Below are positions 34,626 through 43,308 of a stretch of 64,000 bases of DNA, one piece after another. The translations under genes were made by a program, and so were the position numbers. Position 1 is the stretch's first letter, and every line of letters begins with the position of its first letter. Where the stretch lies: positions 62,001 to 126,000 of the forward strand of contig JASLQO010000025.1 of NCBI GenBank assembly GCA_030744435.1, given 5' to 3'. The notes beneath the pieces were generated by a model. It was not told where the DNA came from and ran no database searches. It saw only the letters and a program-made list of their open reading frames with translations. Source of the DNA: JASLQO01 sp002327525. GTDB lineage: Bacteria; Pseudomonadota; Gammaproteobacteria; Pseudomonadales; Azotimanducaceae.

Positions 34626-35982
34626 TGGCCTGATAAGTCAGCACCTTGAACTCGCTACCGAGACGCGTGCGATGCGGAATGCTCTGCACCATGAAGATAC
34701 CGATGAGCTGTTCCTGCGGATCGATCCAGAAACGCGTGCCTGCCGCGCCGCCCCAATTGAACTCGCCAGCCGATCCGACCTCACCAGATTCACCCGGACT
34801 TTCCATCACCGCGAAACCGAGCCCGAATCCGTAGCCGCCACGCCCAAACTCCCGACCAACCCCCTTCATGTGATCCGTCGTCATCAGCTCCACGGTTTTT
34901 GGCGAGAGTATTCTCACCCCATCCAGTTCGCCGCCGTTGAGCAACATCTGGCTGAAACGCAGGTAGTCCTCGGCCGTGGAGAGCAAGCCCCCTCCTCCGC
35001 CCTCGAACGTGGCCCCGGGCAGATAGCCCTTGCTGACTATAGGCGGCGCCACTTTGAGTTGTTTCGACTTCGAAGGTGCAAGGAATACACTCGTATCCTC
35101 CCGAGCATCCGCGGGCGAATACATTTGCGCTAATCGGTGCCGCTTGTCATCGGCGATGATGAAGCTGGTATCCACCATGCCGAGGGGCCCGAACAGCCGG
35201 CGTTCGAGAAACTCGCCAAAGCGCATGCCCGAGATCGCCTCCACCAGTGCTCCCTGTACATCGACGGCAACGCTGTAATGCCACCGCGTACCCGGATCGT
35301 ATTGCAGTGGTAGTTCACCAAGACGGGTGATGAAATCGCTGAGCGTGGTGTCGGATGGCATCAGATCAACGCTTCGGTACATCCTGTCTACCTCCGTATT
35401 ACCGAAGTAGCCATATGTCATGCCTGCCGTGTGGCGCAACAGGTCGCGCACCGTCGGTTGTCGCTTGGCCTTGCGGCGCTCCCCTTCCCAGGCAGCATCC
35501 CCCGAACCGATCGTGCGGCTGGTAGTGCCATCCGACTCAGCCCGTGTGACCCCATCGGCGGTCGAAACCGCCACCTCGAGATTCGCCACTGCCGGCAGGT
35601 AGCGAGCCACAGGGTCGTTGAGAAAGAAGCGGCCCTCCTCGTAGAGCATCATCACGGCTACCGACGTGATCGGCTTCGACATCGAGTAGATTCGGAAGAT
35701 CGTGTCGCTTGTCATGGGCTTAGCGGCTTCGCGATCTGCCTGTCCCCACACCTGCTCATACACGACGCGACCACCTCGCGCGATCATCGCCTGCCCGCCC
35801 ACCATCACGCCGCCATCCACCGCCTGGCCCATGTGCTCCGTGAGACGTACCAGGCGCTGCGACGACATGCCCTCTCTTTCGGGTTTTGTTCTCGGCAGAT
35901 CCCTGGCCACCGCGGCCTGTGACAGGGTGACGATGGACAAGGCGAGCAACGCCCCGACCAGCTGAATTACGACCTTTCTCAT
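34615..35982 (-). CDS. Beta-lactamase-fold serine hydrolase (class C/EstB type)
   Basis: A 455-residue exported protein with signal peptide (1-23, cleavage at SQA). The SxxK motif is SMSK (Ser100-Lys103) in FRIYSMSKPITS, as in class C beta-lactamases, EstB esterases and DD-peptidases. No clear omega-loop of a true antibiotic-degrading beta-lactamase is evident, so an esterase or peptidase is more likely. The ATG at 35982 has AGGAAC upstream; the longer open frame would remove the signal peptide. Convergent with the protease gene, whose end it overlaps by 11 bases. Confidence 0.85.
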   Translation of the reverse strand: MRKVVIQLVGALLALSIVTLSQAAVARDLPRTKPEREGMSSQRLVRLTEHMGQAVDGGVMVGGQAMIARGGRVVYEQVWGQADREAAKPMTSDTIFRIYSMSKPITSVAVMMLYEEGRFFLNDPVARYLPAVANLEVAVSTADGVTRAESDGTTSRTIGSGDAAWEGERRKAKRQPTVRDLLRHTAGMTYGYFGNTEVDRMYRSVDLMPSDTTLSDFITRLGELPLQYDPGTRWHYSVAVDVQGALVEAISGMRFGEFLERRLFGPLGMVDTSFIIADDKRHRLAQMYSPADAREDTSVFLAPSKSKQLKVAPPIVSKGYLPGATFEGGGGGLLSTAEDYLRFSQMLLNGGELDGVRILSPKTVELMTTDHMKGVGREFGRGGYGFGLGFAVMESPGESGEVGSAGEFNWGGAAGTRFWIDPQEQLIGIFMVQSIPHRTRLGSEFKVLTYQAITD

Positions 35983-36070
35983 ACTGTTCCTAACTATGAT
36001 ATCCGCTCGCGCGGGAGGAGCCTTCTTAGCCCCGATTTCCTGTTTTTTTTTGAGTATCTTCGACGAGCGT

Positions 36071-36297
36071 TGTTCCTGATATAGCAACAATGCGTATAGC
36101 AACAATGCGCAAACTCAGACACGTTAGAACCGGCAAGATGCGTGCTCGCGCAGCTTTTCGAGAGGGGATGCATACGCGCCATCTACGATGGCGCTACCGT
36201 ATGTGAGCTGAGCGAAAAGCGAGCAAGTACGTGGATTGCCCTCCCTAACACGAGCCGTAGGCGGTGTGAGCCGCATATTATTGCTACATCAGGGTTA
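36071..36297. repeat. Dispersed structured repeat, copy A
   Basis: Second of three copies. The core hairpin is TGCTCG/CGAGCA (36143-36148/36220-36225), CTTTTCG/CGAAAAG (36154-36160/36213-36219), CATACG/CGTATG (36171-36176/36198-36203) and CGCCATC-TAC-GATGGCG (36177-36193). The right end (ATTATTGCTACATCAGGGTTA-type, to 36297) is an inverted match to the left end. The left end contains a 15-bp tandem duplication (TATAGCAACAATGCG at 36080-36094 and 36095-36109). It lies in the 364-base gap between the beta-lactamase-fold gene start and the metallopeptidase stop. Confidence 0.85.
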
Positions 36298-36346
36298 GCT
36301 TATCAGAAGCGCTCCGGCGCGACATACGGCCCCATTTACCGCACGA

Positions 36347-37030
36347 CTAGCGCCGCAGGATCATCAACCAGCGCCCCAGATTGACGATGTCGGCCAGGGC
36401 CGCCGCAAAATACGTCCATGCGGCTGCCCGCAGCACCTGGCGTACCGGCTTCAGGTGTTGTTGCTGAACGTACTCGCCCTCGATGAGTACGGGCAGCGCC
36501 TTGTTGAAACTCGCATCCAGCTCTTCGGGCAGCACGATGAGATAGGCGAGTGCGCCGGCGAGCTGTAATCCGATACTCACCAGTGCGACCATCAACATGG
36601 CCGAGGGTGCTCTCAGGATGACGGCAAGCAAGGGTGCTGTCGCCATCAGCATGATGCCGCTCTTCTTCAGCCAAATCGCCGTCGGTAGATATCGGCTGCG
36701 CAGCTCGAATACCTTCTCGCGCCGTGCAAACTGCATTGCATGCCCCACTTCGTGCGCCGCGATAGCGAGTGCGGTGAGTGATTTCCCATGTAGATTGTCC
36801 GGCCCAAGCCGCACAGCGCCCGCCTGGGGATCGAAATGGTCGGTATGCGGTGCCGTCTCCTCCACCGTTACACCAAGGTCGAAACGCTCCACCAGATGCC
36901 GCGCCAGCTCGCCTCCCGTACCCGGCATGTCCTCGATGGCAGTGCCGTGCCGCGCCATCACCGCGCGCACCCACAGACTCGGCAGGTAGGCGAGCCCAAT
37001 GAGCAACAACGTCAGGAGAGCATAGACCAT
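36347..37030 (-). CDS. YugP-type zinc metallopeptidase (membrane)
   Basis: A 227-residue membrane protein with an N-terminal transmembrane segment (3-20), the zinc motif HEVGH (93-97), two further hydrophobic segments (about 127-165), and a later EELDASFNKA part that supplies a metal-ligand Glu. This matches the bacterial YugP family of neutral zinc peptidases, whose substrates are not well known. The ATG at 37030 starts right at the transmembrane helix. It reads toward repeat copy A and is separate from its neighbours. Confidence 0.88.
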   Translation of the reverse strand: MVYALLTLLLIGLAYLPSLWVRAVMARHGTAIEDMPGTGGELARHLVERFDLGVTVEETAPHTDHFDPQAGAVRLGPDNLHGKSLTALAIAAHEVGHAMQFARREKVFELRSRYLPTAIWLKKSGIMLMATAPLLAVILRAPSAMLMVALVSIGLQLAGALAYLIVLPEELDASFNKALPVLIEGEYVQQQHLKPVRQVLRAAAWTYFAAALADIVNLGRWLMILRR

Positions 37031-37208
37031 GTTTGCGCTCTCATCGTCATTCTGGCATGCGCATGCCTTTTACCGCACATCCCCCAACCGCTTCGCGGAT
37101 TTGCTCGATCCGGCTCGCTCATCGAAGCGAGCGGCACTCCAACCTCTTCGGCTCGAGACGACACGTCGAGCACGGACAAACTGCAGCGAAGCCCGCACCT
37201 TCGAGCGT

Positions 37209-37233
37209 TCCGAACCCCCTCGTGGGGTTCGGA
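37209..37233. other. 10-bp stem hairpin
   Basis: TCCGAACCCC-CTCGT-GGGGTTCGGA is a perfect stem of 10 pairs with a 5-base loop, between the VOC gene stop (37267, minus) and the start of the peptidase gene (37030, minus). It lies downstream of the VOC gene, so it could end its transcript, but no T-run follows on either strand. Confidence 0.4.
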
Positions 37234-37266
37234 CGGGAGCGCGCGTAGCGCACGACAGGTAAAACA

Positions 37267-37635
37267 CTACCCCATCTGAAAGAAACAGAGCTTGTTCCCG
37301 TCCAGGTCGCGTACATACGCACCGTAGAACGTCGGCATTCGCTCGCCAGGCTCCCCTTCATCGGTTGCACCCAGTTCACGTGCCTTTGCGTAGAGCTTGT
37401 CCACACCTTCCCTGGAACCGCCCGGAATGGCGACCATGTTGCCATTACCTGGATTCTGAGGTTGTTCGTCGTATGGAATACAAATCGCGAGCATTCCGCT
37501 GTCCGGGCCGGTGCCGTAGAACTTGATGCGGTCCATGCCCATTATCTGCGAGGCACCAACCTCGGCCAACAGCGCATCGTAGAAGGCCACGGCCCGGTCC
37601 ATGTCGTTCACACCGATCGTCGAGTATCCAATCAT
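37267..37635 (-). CDS. VOC-family (glyoxalase/bleomycin-resistance fold) protein
   Basis: A 122-residue protein with the first-strand pattern MIGYSTIGVNDMDRAVAFYDALL, and the later YVRDLDGNKLCFFQ, typical of vicinal-oxygen-chelate proteins. The metal-ligand residues of glyoxalase are not all evident. It is a lactoylglutathione-lyase-like protein in databases of relatives, but substrates range widely. It stands alone on the minus strand; the SSS symporter remnant upstream is in the same direction. Confidence 0.85.
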   Translation of the reverse strand: MIGYSTIGVNDMDRAVAFYDALLAEVGASQIMGMDRIKFYGTGPDSGMLAICIPYDEQPQNPGNGNMVAIPGGSREGVDKLYAKARELGATDEGEPGERMPTFYGAYVRDLDGNKLCFFQMG

Positions 37636-37680
37636 CGTCGTCTGCCTTATGGTATTGCTATTGATCTCGACCTGAATGCA

Positions 37681-38163
37681 TCAAACCACGATGTCGCCGC
37701 CAACCACAACCATCGGAGAGGCATTGACATACGCAGACTCATCGGAGTCCAGAAACAGGGCAGCCTGGCCAGAGAAGCTACGCAAAATCACACCAGCGTG
37801 CAAAGCTACATATCCATCACCCGGTCTATGTCCTGCGCGAGCGGCCATGTCCTGCGCGAGCGGCCGTGCCCGACCGCACAGGGAAACCGTCATAAACAGC
37901 GCCATCGAGACGACGAAAGCCAGATACCCACCGCTCACGCCGTAGGGTAGGCTGATCGAAAAAATCTCAACAGAAAAGTTGATGGTGAGGCTGATCACGA
38001 TAGCGACGACCGCGGCAGCGGGTGTGGCCCTCTTCCAGTTGAGACCGAGAACGACCACGGGGACGATAGCCGCCGCGAACGTGCTCCAGCCGAAAGCGCC
38101 GAGCAGCGCAACCATGGCCCACAACAAGACCGTCAACAGCACTGGCAGAATCCGATCGTTCAA
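37681..38163 (-). pseudogene. 3' fragment of a sodium:solute symporter (SSS family)
   Basis: A 160-residue frame starts with hydrophobic segments typical of the last transmembrane helices of SSS transporters (LFWAMVALLGAFGWSTFAA-type, GLNWKRATPAAAV, SGGYLAFVVSMALFMTVSL). The family normally has 13 helices in about 500 residues; only the last three or four are present, followed by a non-homologous tail. No ribosome site fits the first ATG. The 5' part is missing; the adjacent upstream DNA carries a GST remnant. Confidence 0.75.
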
Positions 38164-38206
38164 GGCAACGTTGATCCAGGTTCGAGCCGGCTTTCAGATC
38201 CCCGGT

Positions 38207-38427
38207 TCATGTCTGCAGCATGTTGCGCGCACCTTTGACGAAGTCCTTCGCACCCTTTTCATCGTTGATCAGATTCGCCGATCTCTGCGGAACCTCAATA
38301 CCGCGCTGCAACCCGGGTTTTGCCTTCATCACAGTCATCAGCGGTCCAGGTGCTCGAGGACCAGTTCTTCGAGCGTACAGGAGACCTTGTGTCCATTGGG
38401 TGTGGGGGCAGTAAAAAGCTCGATCAT
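38207..38427 (-). pseudogene. GST gene with large internal deletion
   Basis: The 5' part from the ATG at 38427 reads MIELFTAPTPNGHKVSCTLEE, a YfcG-type GST N-terminus, then stops. The 3' part, in another frame, reads KPGLQRGIEVP...KDFVKGARNMLQT and is the C-terminal end of the same kind of GST. About 130-150 residues between them are missing. The N-terminus resembles the intact GST at 23949. This gives an enzyme that cannot work. Confidence 0.7.
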
Positions 38428-38794
38428 GTGCGAAGGCTTCATCCGGAGCATGGGGCGAAACCGCTAATATGACCGCCTCCGAGGAGACGGAGCAAGCCCA
38501 TACCTGCAGGCGCGCCACACCGATTGCTCCGCTGATTCGTAGAATCACCTCTTAAGTGGCTGAAATTAAAAGGTATTTTGTTTTCCGGGGTGATCGAAAA
38601 CCCTCTGCGGAAGCCCATCTATAAGCTCGCCAAACGGGAATATGGCGGACACGGCCTTCTGCGCGGTGAGGCCTTGCTGAACCACGCCACCCCCAAGGAG
38701 TCGTGGACCGGCTACCAGGAACAGGTGAACGTGTGCCATCGGTGCTGGTGTCACCGCCTCGGGAGTGAACGGCAATGGCGCCCTGGGCAACTCT
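38428..38794. other. Gap without recognisable gene
   Basis: Between the GST remnant and the aldo/keto reductase stop no convincing gene is seen. Two overlapping frames of about 100-120 codons exist on opposite strands, but neither has a start with ribosome site or any motif I recognise. It may be decayed coding DNA. Confidence 0.4.
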
Positions 38795-39826
38795 TCAGGA
38801 CGAACCGATCGAGAGCAGATTTTCCACGGGGGCGTACAACTCCTCCAGGTAGACGACATCCTCCTCATCGAGCCGAATCGAGGCCGCCTCGACCAGTTGA
38901 TCTAGCTGTTCGATTCGCGATACACCCACAATCGGGGAAGTAATCTCGGGTTTGTTCATGAGCCAGGCAAGGGATACCTGTGCCGGTGTCTTGCCAATAC
39001 GCTCTGCAACCTCCGCCACGCGGGCGGCGATGTCGAAATCTGCCTCGCCACGGTAGAGGCTCTGCGTGCGCATCCTGTCACCGCCCTTCGAGCGATCGGT
39101 GGTGCCTGCGTCGAAGTCACCCTTGTAGGCACCGGTCAGGATGCCACGCGCCAGCGGCGACCACGGCGTGAGCGCAACACCGTTGCGGGAACAGTACGGA
39201 TTCATCTCCCGTTCTTCCTCGCGATAGATGAGATTGTAGTGATTTTGCATAGATACGAACGGCGTGAAGCCCTCCCTCTCGGCCGTCATCTGCAGTTCCA
39301 CGAATTGCCATGCGAACATGGACGAGGCACCCAGATAGAGCGCCTTGCCCGCCTTCACTACGTCGTGCAGAGCTTCGAGACTTTCTTCGATGGGCACTTC
39401 GACCTGCCCCGAAACACCATGCGGATGGCGATGAATGATCAGATGATCGATGTAGTCGTGACCCAGGCGCGTGAGGCAGGCATCCACGCCTTCCATGATG
39501 TGCTTGCGCGAGAGTCCGCCCTGGTTGGCGCCCGGCCCCATCGGCATGGAGATCTTCGTGCCCAGCACATACTGTTCGCGCGGCAGCAGCTCGTTCAACA
39601 GCACTCCCACCACCTCCTCGCTCGCACCCACGCCGTAGATGTCCGCGCAGTCGAAGTAGTACAGACCATGATCGATCGCAGCTTTGAATATCGGGCGCGC
39701 ATCGTCCAGCCCGAGTGTCCAGTCGCCCTGATGGCCCCGTCCGGGCTCTCCGAAATTCATGGTACCGAGACATAGCTCGGATACCCGCAGTCCGCAATTG
39801 CGACCCAACTGCACGCTGTTCAGCAT
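38795..39826 (-). CDS. Aldo/keto reductase
   Basis: A 343-residue TIM-barrel NADPH-dependent reductase. The catalytic tetrad is visible: Asp and Tyr in FDCADIYGVG, Lys in LGTKIS, His in IIHRHPHG, and the C-terminal NADPH motif PIVGVSRIEQL. It matches the group of tyrosine-containing aldo/keto reductases (Tas/YhdN-like). The ATG at 39826 starts the first strand. It is divergent from the PPOX protein at 39889. Substrate: aldehydes or ketones; specific target unknown. Confidence 0.92.
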   Translation of the reverse strand: MLNSVQLGRNCGLRVSELCLGTMNFGEPGRGHQGDWTLGLDDARPIFKAAIDHGLYYFDCADIYGVGASEEVVGVLLNELLPREQYVLGTKISMPMGPGANQGGLSRKHIMEGVDACLTRLGHDYIDHLIIHRHPHGVSGQVEVPIEESLEALHDVVKAGKALYLGASSMFAWQFVELQMTAEREGFTPFVSMQNHYNLIYREEEREMNPYCSRNGVALTPWSPLARGILTGAYKGDFDAGTTDRSKGGDRMRTQSLYRGEADFDIAARVAEVAERIGKTPAQVSLAWLMNKPEITSPIVGVSRIEQLDQLVEAASIRLDEEDVVYLEELYAPVENLLSIGSS

Positions 39827-39888
39827 CCTCTTCCATCCTTTAGCATGGTCGCGCTATTCTAACCAAGCTTTCACAGAGCATCGCAACC

Positions 39889-40272
39889 ATGCCCATCCAC
39901 GATATCGAAACCGCTCCCTACGTGAGCCTGGCCACTTTTCGCCGCTCAGGTGTGCAGGTGGCCACACCGGTCTGGTGCGCACCGGCAGACGGAGCGCACT
40001 ACGTTTTTTCAGCCGGCGATGCCGGCAAGGTCAAACGGCTGCGCAATTCTCCACGCGCACGGCTTGCCGTGTGTGACGTGCGCGGTGCCCTGCGCGGAGA
40101 CTGGCACGAAGCCAGAGGCGAACTGCTGGAAGCCAGGGAAGATATCGACGCGGCACTGCGCGCGTTGCACGCTAAATACGGCTGGCGCATGCGATTGACA
40201 GATCTGCTTTCGAAATTGACCGGAAAACACGACCGTCGTGCTTACATAAGGCTCACGCCTGCGTCCAGGTAA
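39889..40272 (+). CDS. PPOX-class F420/FMN-dependent protein
   Basis: A 127-residue split-barrel flavin-binding protein: VSLATFRRSGVQVATPVWCA, then GKVKRLRNSPRARLAVCD, are the usual first strands of PPOX-class F420-dependent proteins (TIGR03666-like). Such proteins reduce or bind F420/FMN. The start ATG at 39889 is 63 bases after the divergent reductase. Together with two LLM proteins and a deazaflavin-type protein in this window it suggests an F420- or FMN-rich enzyme set, unusual for this group of bacteria. Confidence 0.85.
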   Translation: MPIHDIETAPYVSLATFRRSGVQVATPVWCAPADGAHYVFSAGDAGKVKRLRNSPRARLAVCDVRGALRGDWHEARGELLEAREDIDAALRALHAKYGWRMRLTDLLSKLTGKHDRRAYIRLTPASR

Positions 40273-40293
40273 CTCGACGCCCAAGGTGAGTGA

Positions 40294-40572
40294 TCAATGG
40301 AAGACCGCGTCACCCTCCTCGGGGCGATGTTCGGTTGCGTCCACGCCGAGGTGCTGGAAGGTGCCCGTCACGGTCTCGAGGATACAGGCTGCGCAACAGC
40401 CTTCCTTCACCAGATCTTCCACCAGATAACCCACCACGTCGTACATGGTGTAAGTACCTTCACCCATCTCTTCAAACCGCCATAACACGTCCTTGATGGT
40501 CTGCACGGTCGACTCACACCGCGCTTCGTCGCGCGTGCGCCTGTACTCGTCTTGCTCCGGAGTGTCTTGCAT
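40294..40572 (-). CDS. Small conserved-looking protein with CCxxC motif
   Basis: A 92-residue acidic protein starting at ATG 40572. It has YTMYDVVGYLVEDLVKEGCCAACILETVTG, with three close cysteines, which could hold a metal or a disulfide. Helical; no signal peptide. No family recognised. It is convergent with the PPOX gene (22 bases between stops) and divergent from the PQQ-type protein at 40704. Confidence 0.5.
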   Translation of the reverse strand: MQDTPEQDEYRRTRDEARCESTVQTIKDVLWRFEEMGEGTYTMYDVVGYLVEDLVKEGCCAACILETVTGTFQHLGVDATEHRPEEGDAVFH

Positions 40573-40703
40573 GATCTGCCTGTGGTGAGCGGGGCGGCCA
40601 TTGTACAGATGCCGCGAGCCGGGTCCCAGTGCTCTGAACGGAAGCCGCAGAGCACCGCCTGGGGTAAGCTTGCGCACCACAACAAGGGGTCAAAAGTATT
40701 TCG

Positions 40704-42317
40704 ATGAAACGGCCTACAACCGCATGGCGACTCATAACTCGGCTCATGACCGCGGTGGTGCTGACGGCCAGCAGTGTGCTCGCACACACGACCGAATGCA
40801 CTCAGCAGCCCGGTTTCCGCCAGCTGCTGCATTCCGGCTGGGGTAACGGTGTCGAGAACAAACGATTCCAGGTGCACAGCGACATCAATCTGAGCAACGT
40901 CCGGCACCTACAGCTTGAGTGGGTGTTCGCACTCGATGACGACATGTCGCCGCATTCTTATCCGGTGATCACCGAGGACACCGTTTTCATCGGCACATCG
41001 GTTGGTAACCTCTATGCACTGGAGCGCGAATCCGGATGCACGCGCTGGCAATTCGGGGCGGGAGAACCGATTCGTACCGGTATCACGCACGGACGCCTCG
41101 GCGGACGCGATCTGCTATTTTTCGGCACGTTCCAGGGCAACGTGTTCGCCGTCGACGGCGTCACCGGCCAACTGGTATGGAAACAGGACGTGAAGGACCA
41201 CCCCTATGTGATGGTCACCGGCACACCGACCTATCACGATGGCGAGTTGTTCGTTCCCATCTCTTCGGGAGAGGTGGCGCTCGCCATCAGCCCTTTCTAC
41301 GGCTGCTGCAAGTTCCGCGGTTCTCTCGTCTCACTCGACGCAGCCACCGGCGCGACAAACTGGCGAACGCACATAATACGAGAACAACCCAAAGTCATAG
41401 GCCGGCATTTCATCTTCGTCGAGGAGTGGGGACCCTCGGGCGCACCCGTCTGGTCCTCCCCCACCGTGGACACCGAACGCGGCCTGGTGTACGTCGGAAC
41501 CGGCGAGAACTACACGCACCCTGCCACGGCAACCAGCGACGCCATCATCGCCTTCTACACAAACACTGGCGAAATCGTCTGGACACAGCAATACACACGA
41601 GGGGATGCTTTCAACATGGCTTGCGGGCTGCCCTACTTCAACGCCAACTGCCCGGACGACTCTGGTCCCGACCTCGATTTCGGTGCACCGCCCGTTCTGA
41701 GCATCACTAGCACCGGTAACGCTATCCTGCTTGCCGGACAGAAATCCGGAGGCGTCTACGGCATCGATCCCGCTAGCGGCCAGCGTATCTGGGAAACACA
41801 ATACGGCCGCGGTGGAATGCTCGGCGGCGTGCATTGGGGCATGGCAGTCAATGAGCGTCTGGGACTGCTGTTTGCACCCATAAGCGACGTACCAACGGGG
41901 CCAGGATTCACAGACGAAGCTGATCCTGGTTTGCACGCCCTGGACATCACCACAGGCGAGGCACGCTGGTCCGCGCCCAATAGCGGCAACTGTGAAGGTC
42001 GTGAAAAATGCCGATCAGGACTTTCGGCCGCCATCACTGCGACCGATGATCTCGTGTTTGCCTCGGCGCTGGACGGCTACGTACATGCATACGACGCCGA
42101 AACCGGTGACATAGTGTGGAGCTACGACACCTGGCGAGAGTTCGATGCGCTGAACGGCGTCACCGCCAGAGGCGGATCAATCGACGTGCACGGACCCGCC
42201 ATCGCCGGAAAATGGATGTACGTACAGAGTGGGTACGGCTCCTTCGGACAACAGGGCGGCAACGTGCTGCTCGCATTCAAGGTCGGTCCCGTGCACAACG
42301 GAGAGTCACATGAGTAA
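40704..42317 (+). CDS. PQQ-type eight-bladed propeller (polyvinyl-alcohol-dehydrogenase-like)
   Basis: A 537-residue exported protein with a signal peptide (about 1-27) and propeller blades with the W-motif pattern (GNLYALERESGCTRWQF, GNVFAVDGVTGQLVWKQ, GYVHAYDAETGDIVW). The vicinal cysteine pair CC in YGCCKFRGSLVSLDA is characteristic of PQQ dehydrogenases of the polyvinyl-alcohol and sorbosone type. No cytochrome domain is attached. It likely oxidises an alcohol in the periplasm and passes electrons to a separate acceptor. The stop overlaps the RDD gene start by 8 bases. Confidence 0.88.
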   Translation: MKRPTTAWRLITRLMTAVVLTASSVLAHTTECTQQPGFRQLLHSGWGNGVENKRFQVHSDINLSNVRHLQLEWVFALDDDMSPHSYPVITEDTVFIGTSVGNLYALERESGCTRWQFGAGEPIRTGITHGRLGGRDLLFFGTFQGNVFAVDGVTGQLVWKQDVKDHPYVMVTGTPTYHDGELFVPISSGEVALAISPFYGCCKFRGSLVSLDAATGATNWRTHIIREQPKVIGRHFIFVEEWGPSGAPVWSSPTVDTERGLVYVGTGENYTHPATATSDAIIAFYTNTGEIVWTQQYTRGDAFNMACGLPYFNANCPDDSGPDLDFGAPPVLSITSTGNAILLAGQKSGGVYGIDPASGQRIWETQYGRGGMLGGVHWGMAVNERLGLLFAPISDVPTGPGFTDEADPGLHALDITTGEARWSAPNSGNCEGREKCRSGLSAAITATDDLVFASALDGYVHAYDAETGDIVWSYDTWREFDALNGVTARGGSIDVHGPAIAGKWMYVQSGYGSFGQQGGNVLLAFKVGPVHNGESHE

Positions 42318-42777
42318 AGTGTGGGCGAACGACAGCTCTCGACTGCGTTGGCGCCGACTGGCGGCAACCGCCATCGATGCCCTTCTACTGTCCGTGACCG
42401 CACTCCTGATCATGTTGGTCACTGGCCTGATGGAGACCGCGGACGCCTACGTCTGGCCTCAACCCCTGGTTCGAATGACGGCTCTCATCGTCATCTGCTA
42501 CCTGATACTAAACGCCCACGGACTGCTCACACGCGGACAGACACCTGGAAAGCGCATGCTGGGCGTGCGCATCGAGCACGTCACCGGAGTACCGCTGTCT
42601 TCAGCGCTGCACGTCGTGCGTACCCTCGGTGTGGTTCTTCTGACGATCGTTGCGATCTTCATCGCCGGTGGCGGTGCCCTGATCCTGTTCGCGGTGGACG
42701 TTCTGTTTGTTTTTGGAGCGCGAGAACGTTGTCTGCACGACTACCTGGCGGCTTCAAGGGTCGTCAAAGCCGATTGA
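42310..42777 (+). CDS. RDD-family membrane protein
   Basis: A 155-residue inner-membrane protein with three or four hydrophobic helices; the RDD-family signs are RLAATAIDALLLS near the start and QTPGKRMLGVRIEH in the middle. The ATG at 42310 overlaps the preceding PQQ-type gene's stop, so translation is coupled and this protein may help its assembly, anchoring or the transport of a partner. RDD proteins are of unknown function, often linked to transport. Confidence 0.85.
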   Translation: MSKVWANDSSRLRWRRLAATAIDALLLSVTALLIMLVTGLMETADAYVWPQPLVRMTALIVICYLILNAHGLLTRGQTPGKRMLGVRIEHVTGVPLSSALHVVRTLGVVLLTIVAIFIAGGGALILFAVDVLFVFGARERCLHDYLAASRVVKAD

Positions 42778-42785
42778 GCGTACCG

Positions 42786-43115
42786 GACCATCCGAGTTCG
42801 AGCCCGTTTTCCGTAGCGTCGGTAGACACCGGCACATCGGCCACCAGCGAGGTGAGTGCCGATAGCGCAGGAGTGGCCGTCCCCCTCACTGTGTCCATCT
42901 GCAAGTCCAACCCGGCCAACGACCAGTGCATCAATCCAGTGACTCCGACCGCGGGCAACGTGACCGCCACCATCGCACAAGACGCCACACCCACCTTCAG
43001 CGTGTTCGCCACCGGCAGCGGCGCTAGCGGGGACGATGCCGCAAACAACCGTATCCGGGTGGTATTCGCCGAACCAGGTGGTCCGGTTCGCGGTCAGACC
43101 AGTGTGGCGGTACGT
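42786..43115 (+). pseudogene. Orphan beta-domain fragment related to the S8 protease tail
   Basis: Just after the RDD stop, an open frame encodes a single domain of the same kind as at 31540 and at the end of the S8 protease: SVASVDTGTSATSEVSADSA, a Cys-x(8)-Cys-x-NP segment, TPTFSVFATGSG, then RIRVVFAEPGG and RGQTSVAV. It has no start codon of its own and no signal peptide. It is a third copy of this domain in 12 kb. Confidence 0.6.
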
Positions 43116-43308
43116 AGGTGGCACCCTGATCGTGTCAGGGGCCGCGACACCTACAGTGACAGGAACATTCTCAGCTGGCCGAACCCTTCTGAATCAGTTC
43201 TTCCATCGGATCGCCGTTCTCATAGCGCTGCAGCATCTTTTCCGTGTCAAAATCTACCCTACTGGCGCACGAAGAGGTGGCAGTCGCGCCCCGAGCAGGT
43301 GCTGATCG

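Noticed and set aside
37029..37265. Small open frames before the metallopeptidase gene as genes
   Set aside because: Three overlapping frames on both strands, none with a ribosome site or motif; the sequence is rich in inverted repeats.
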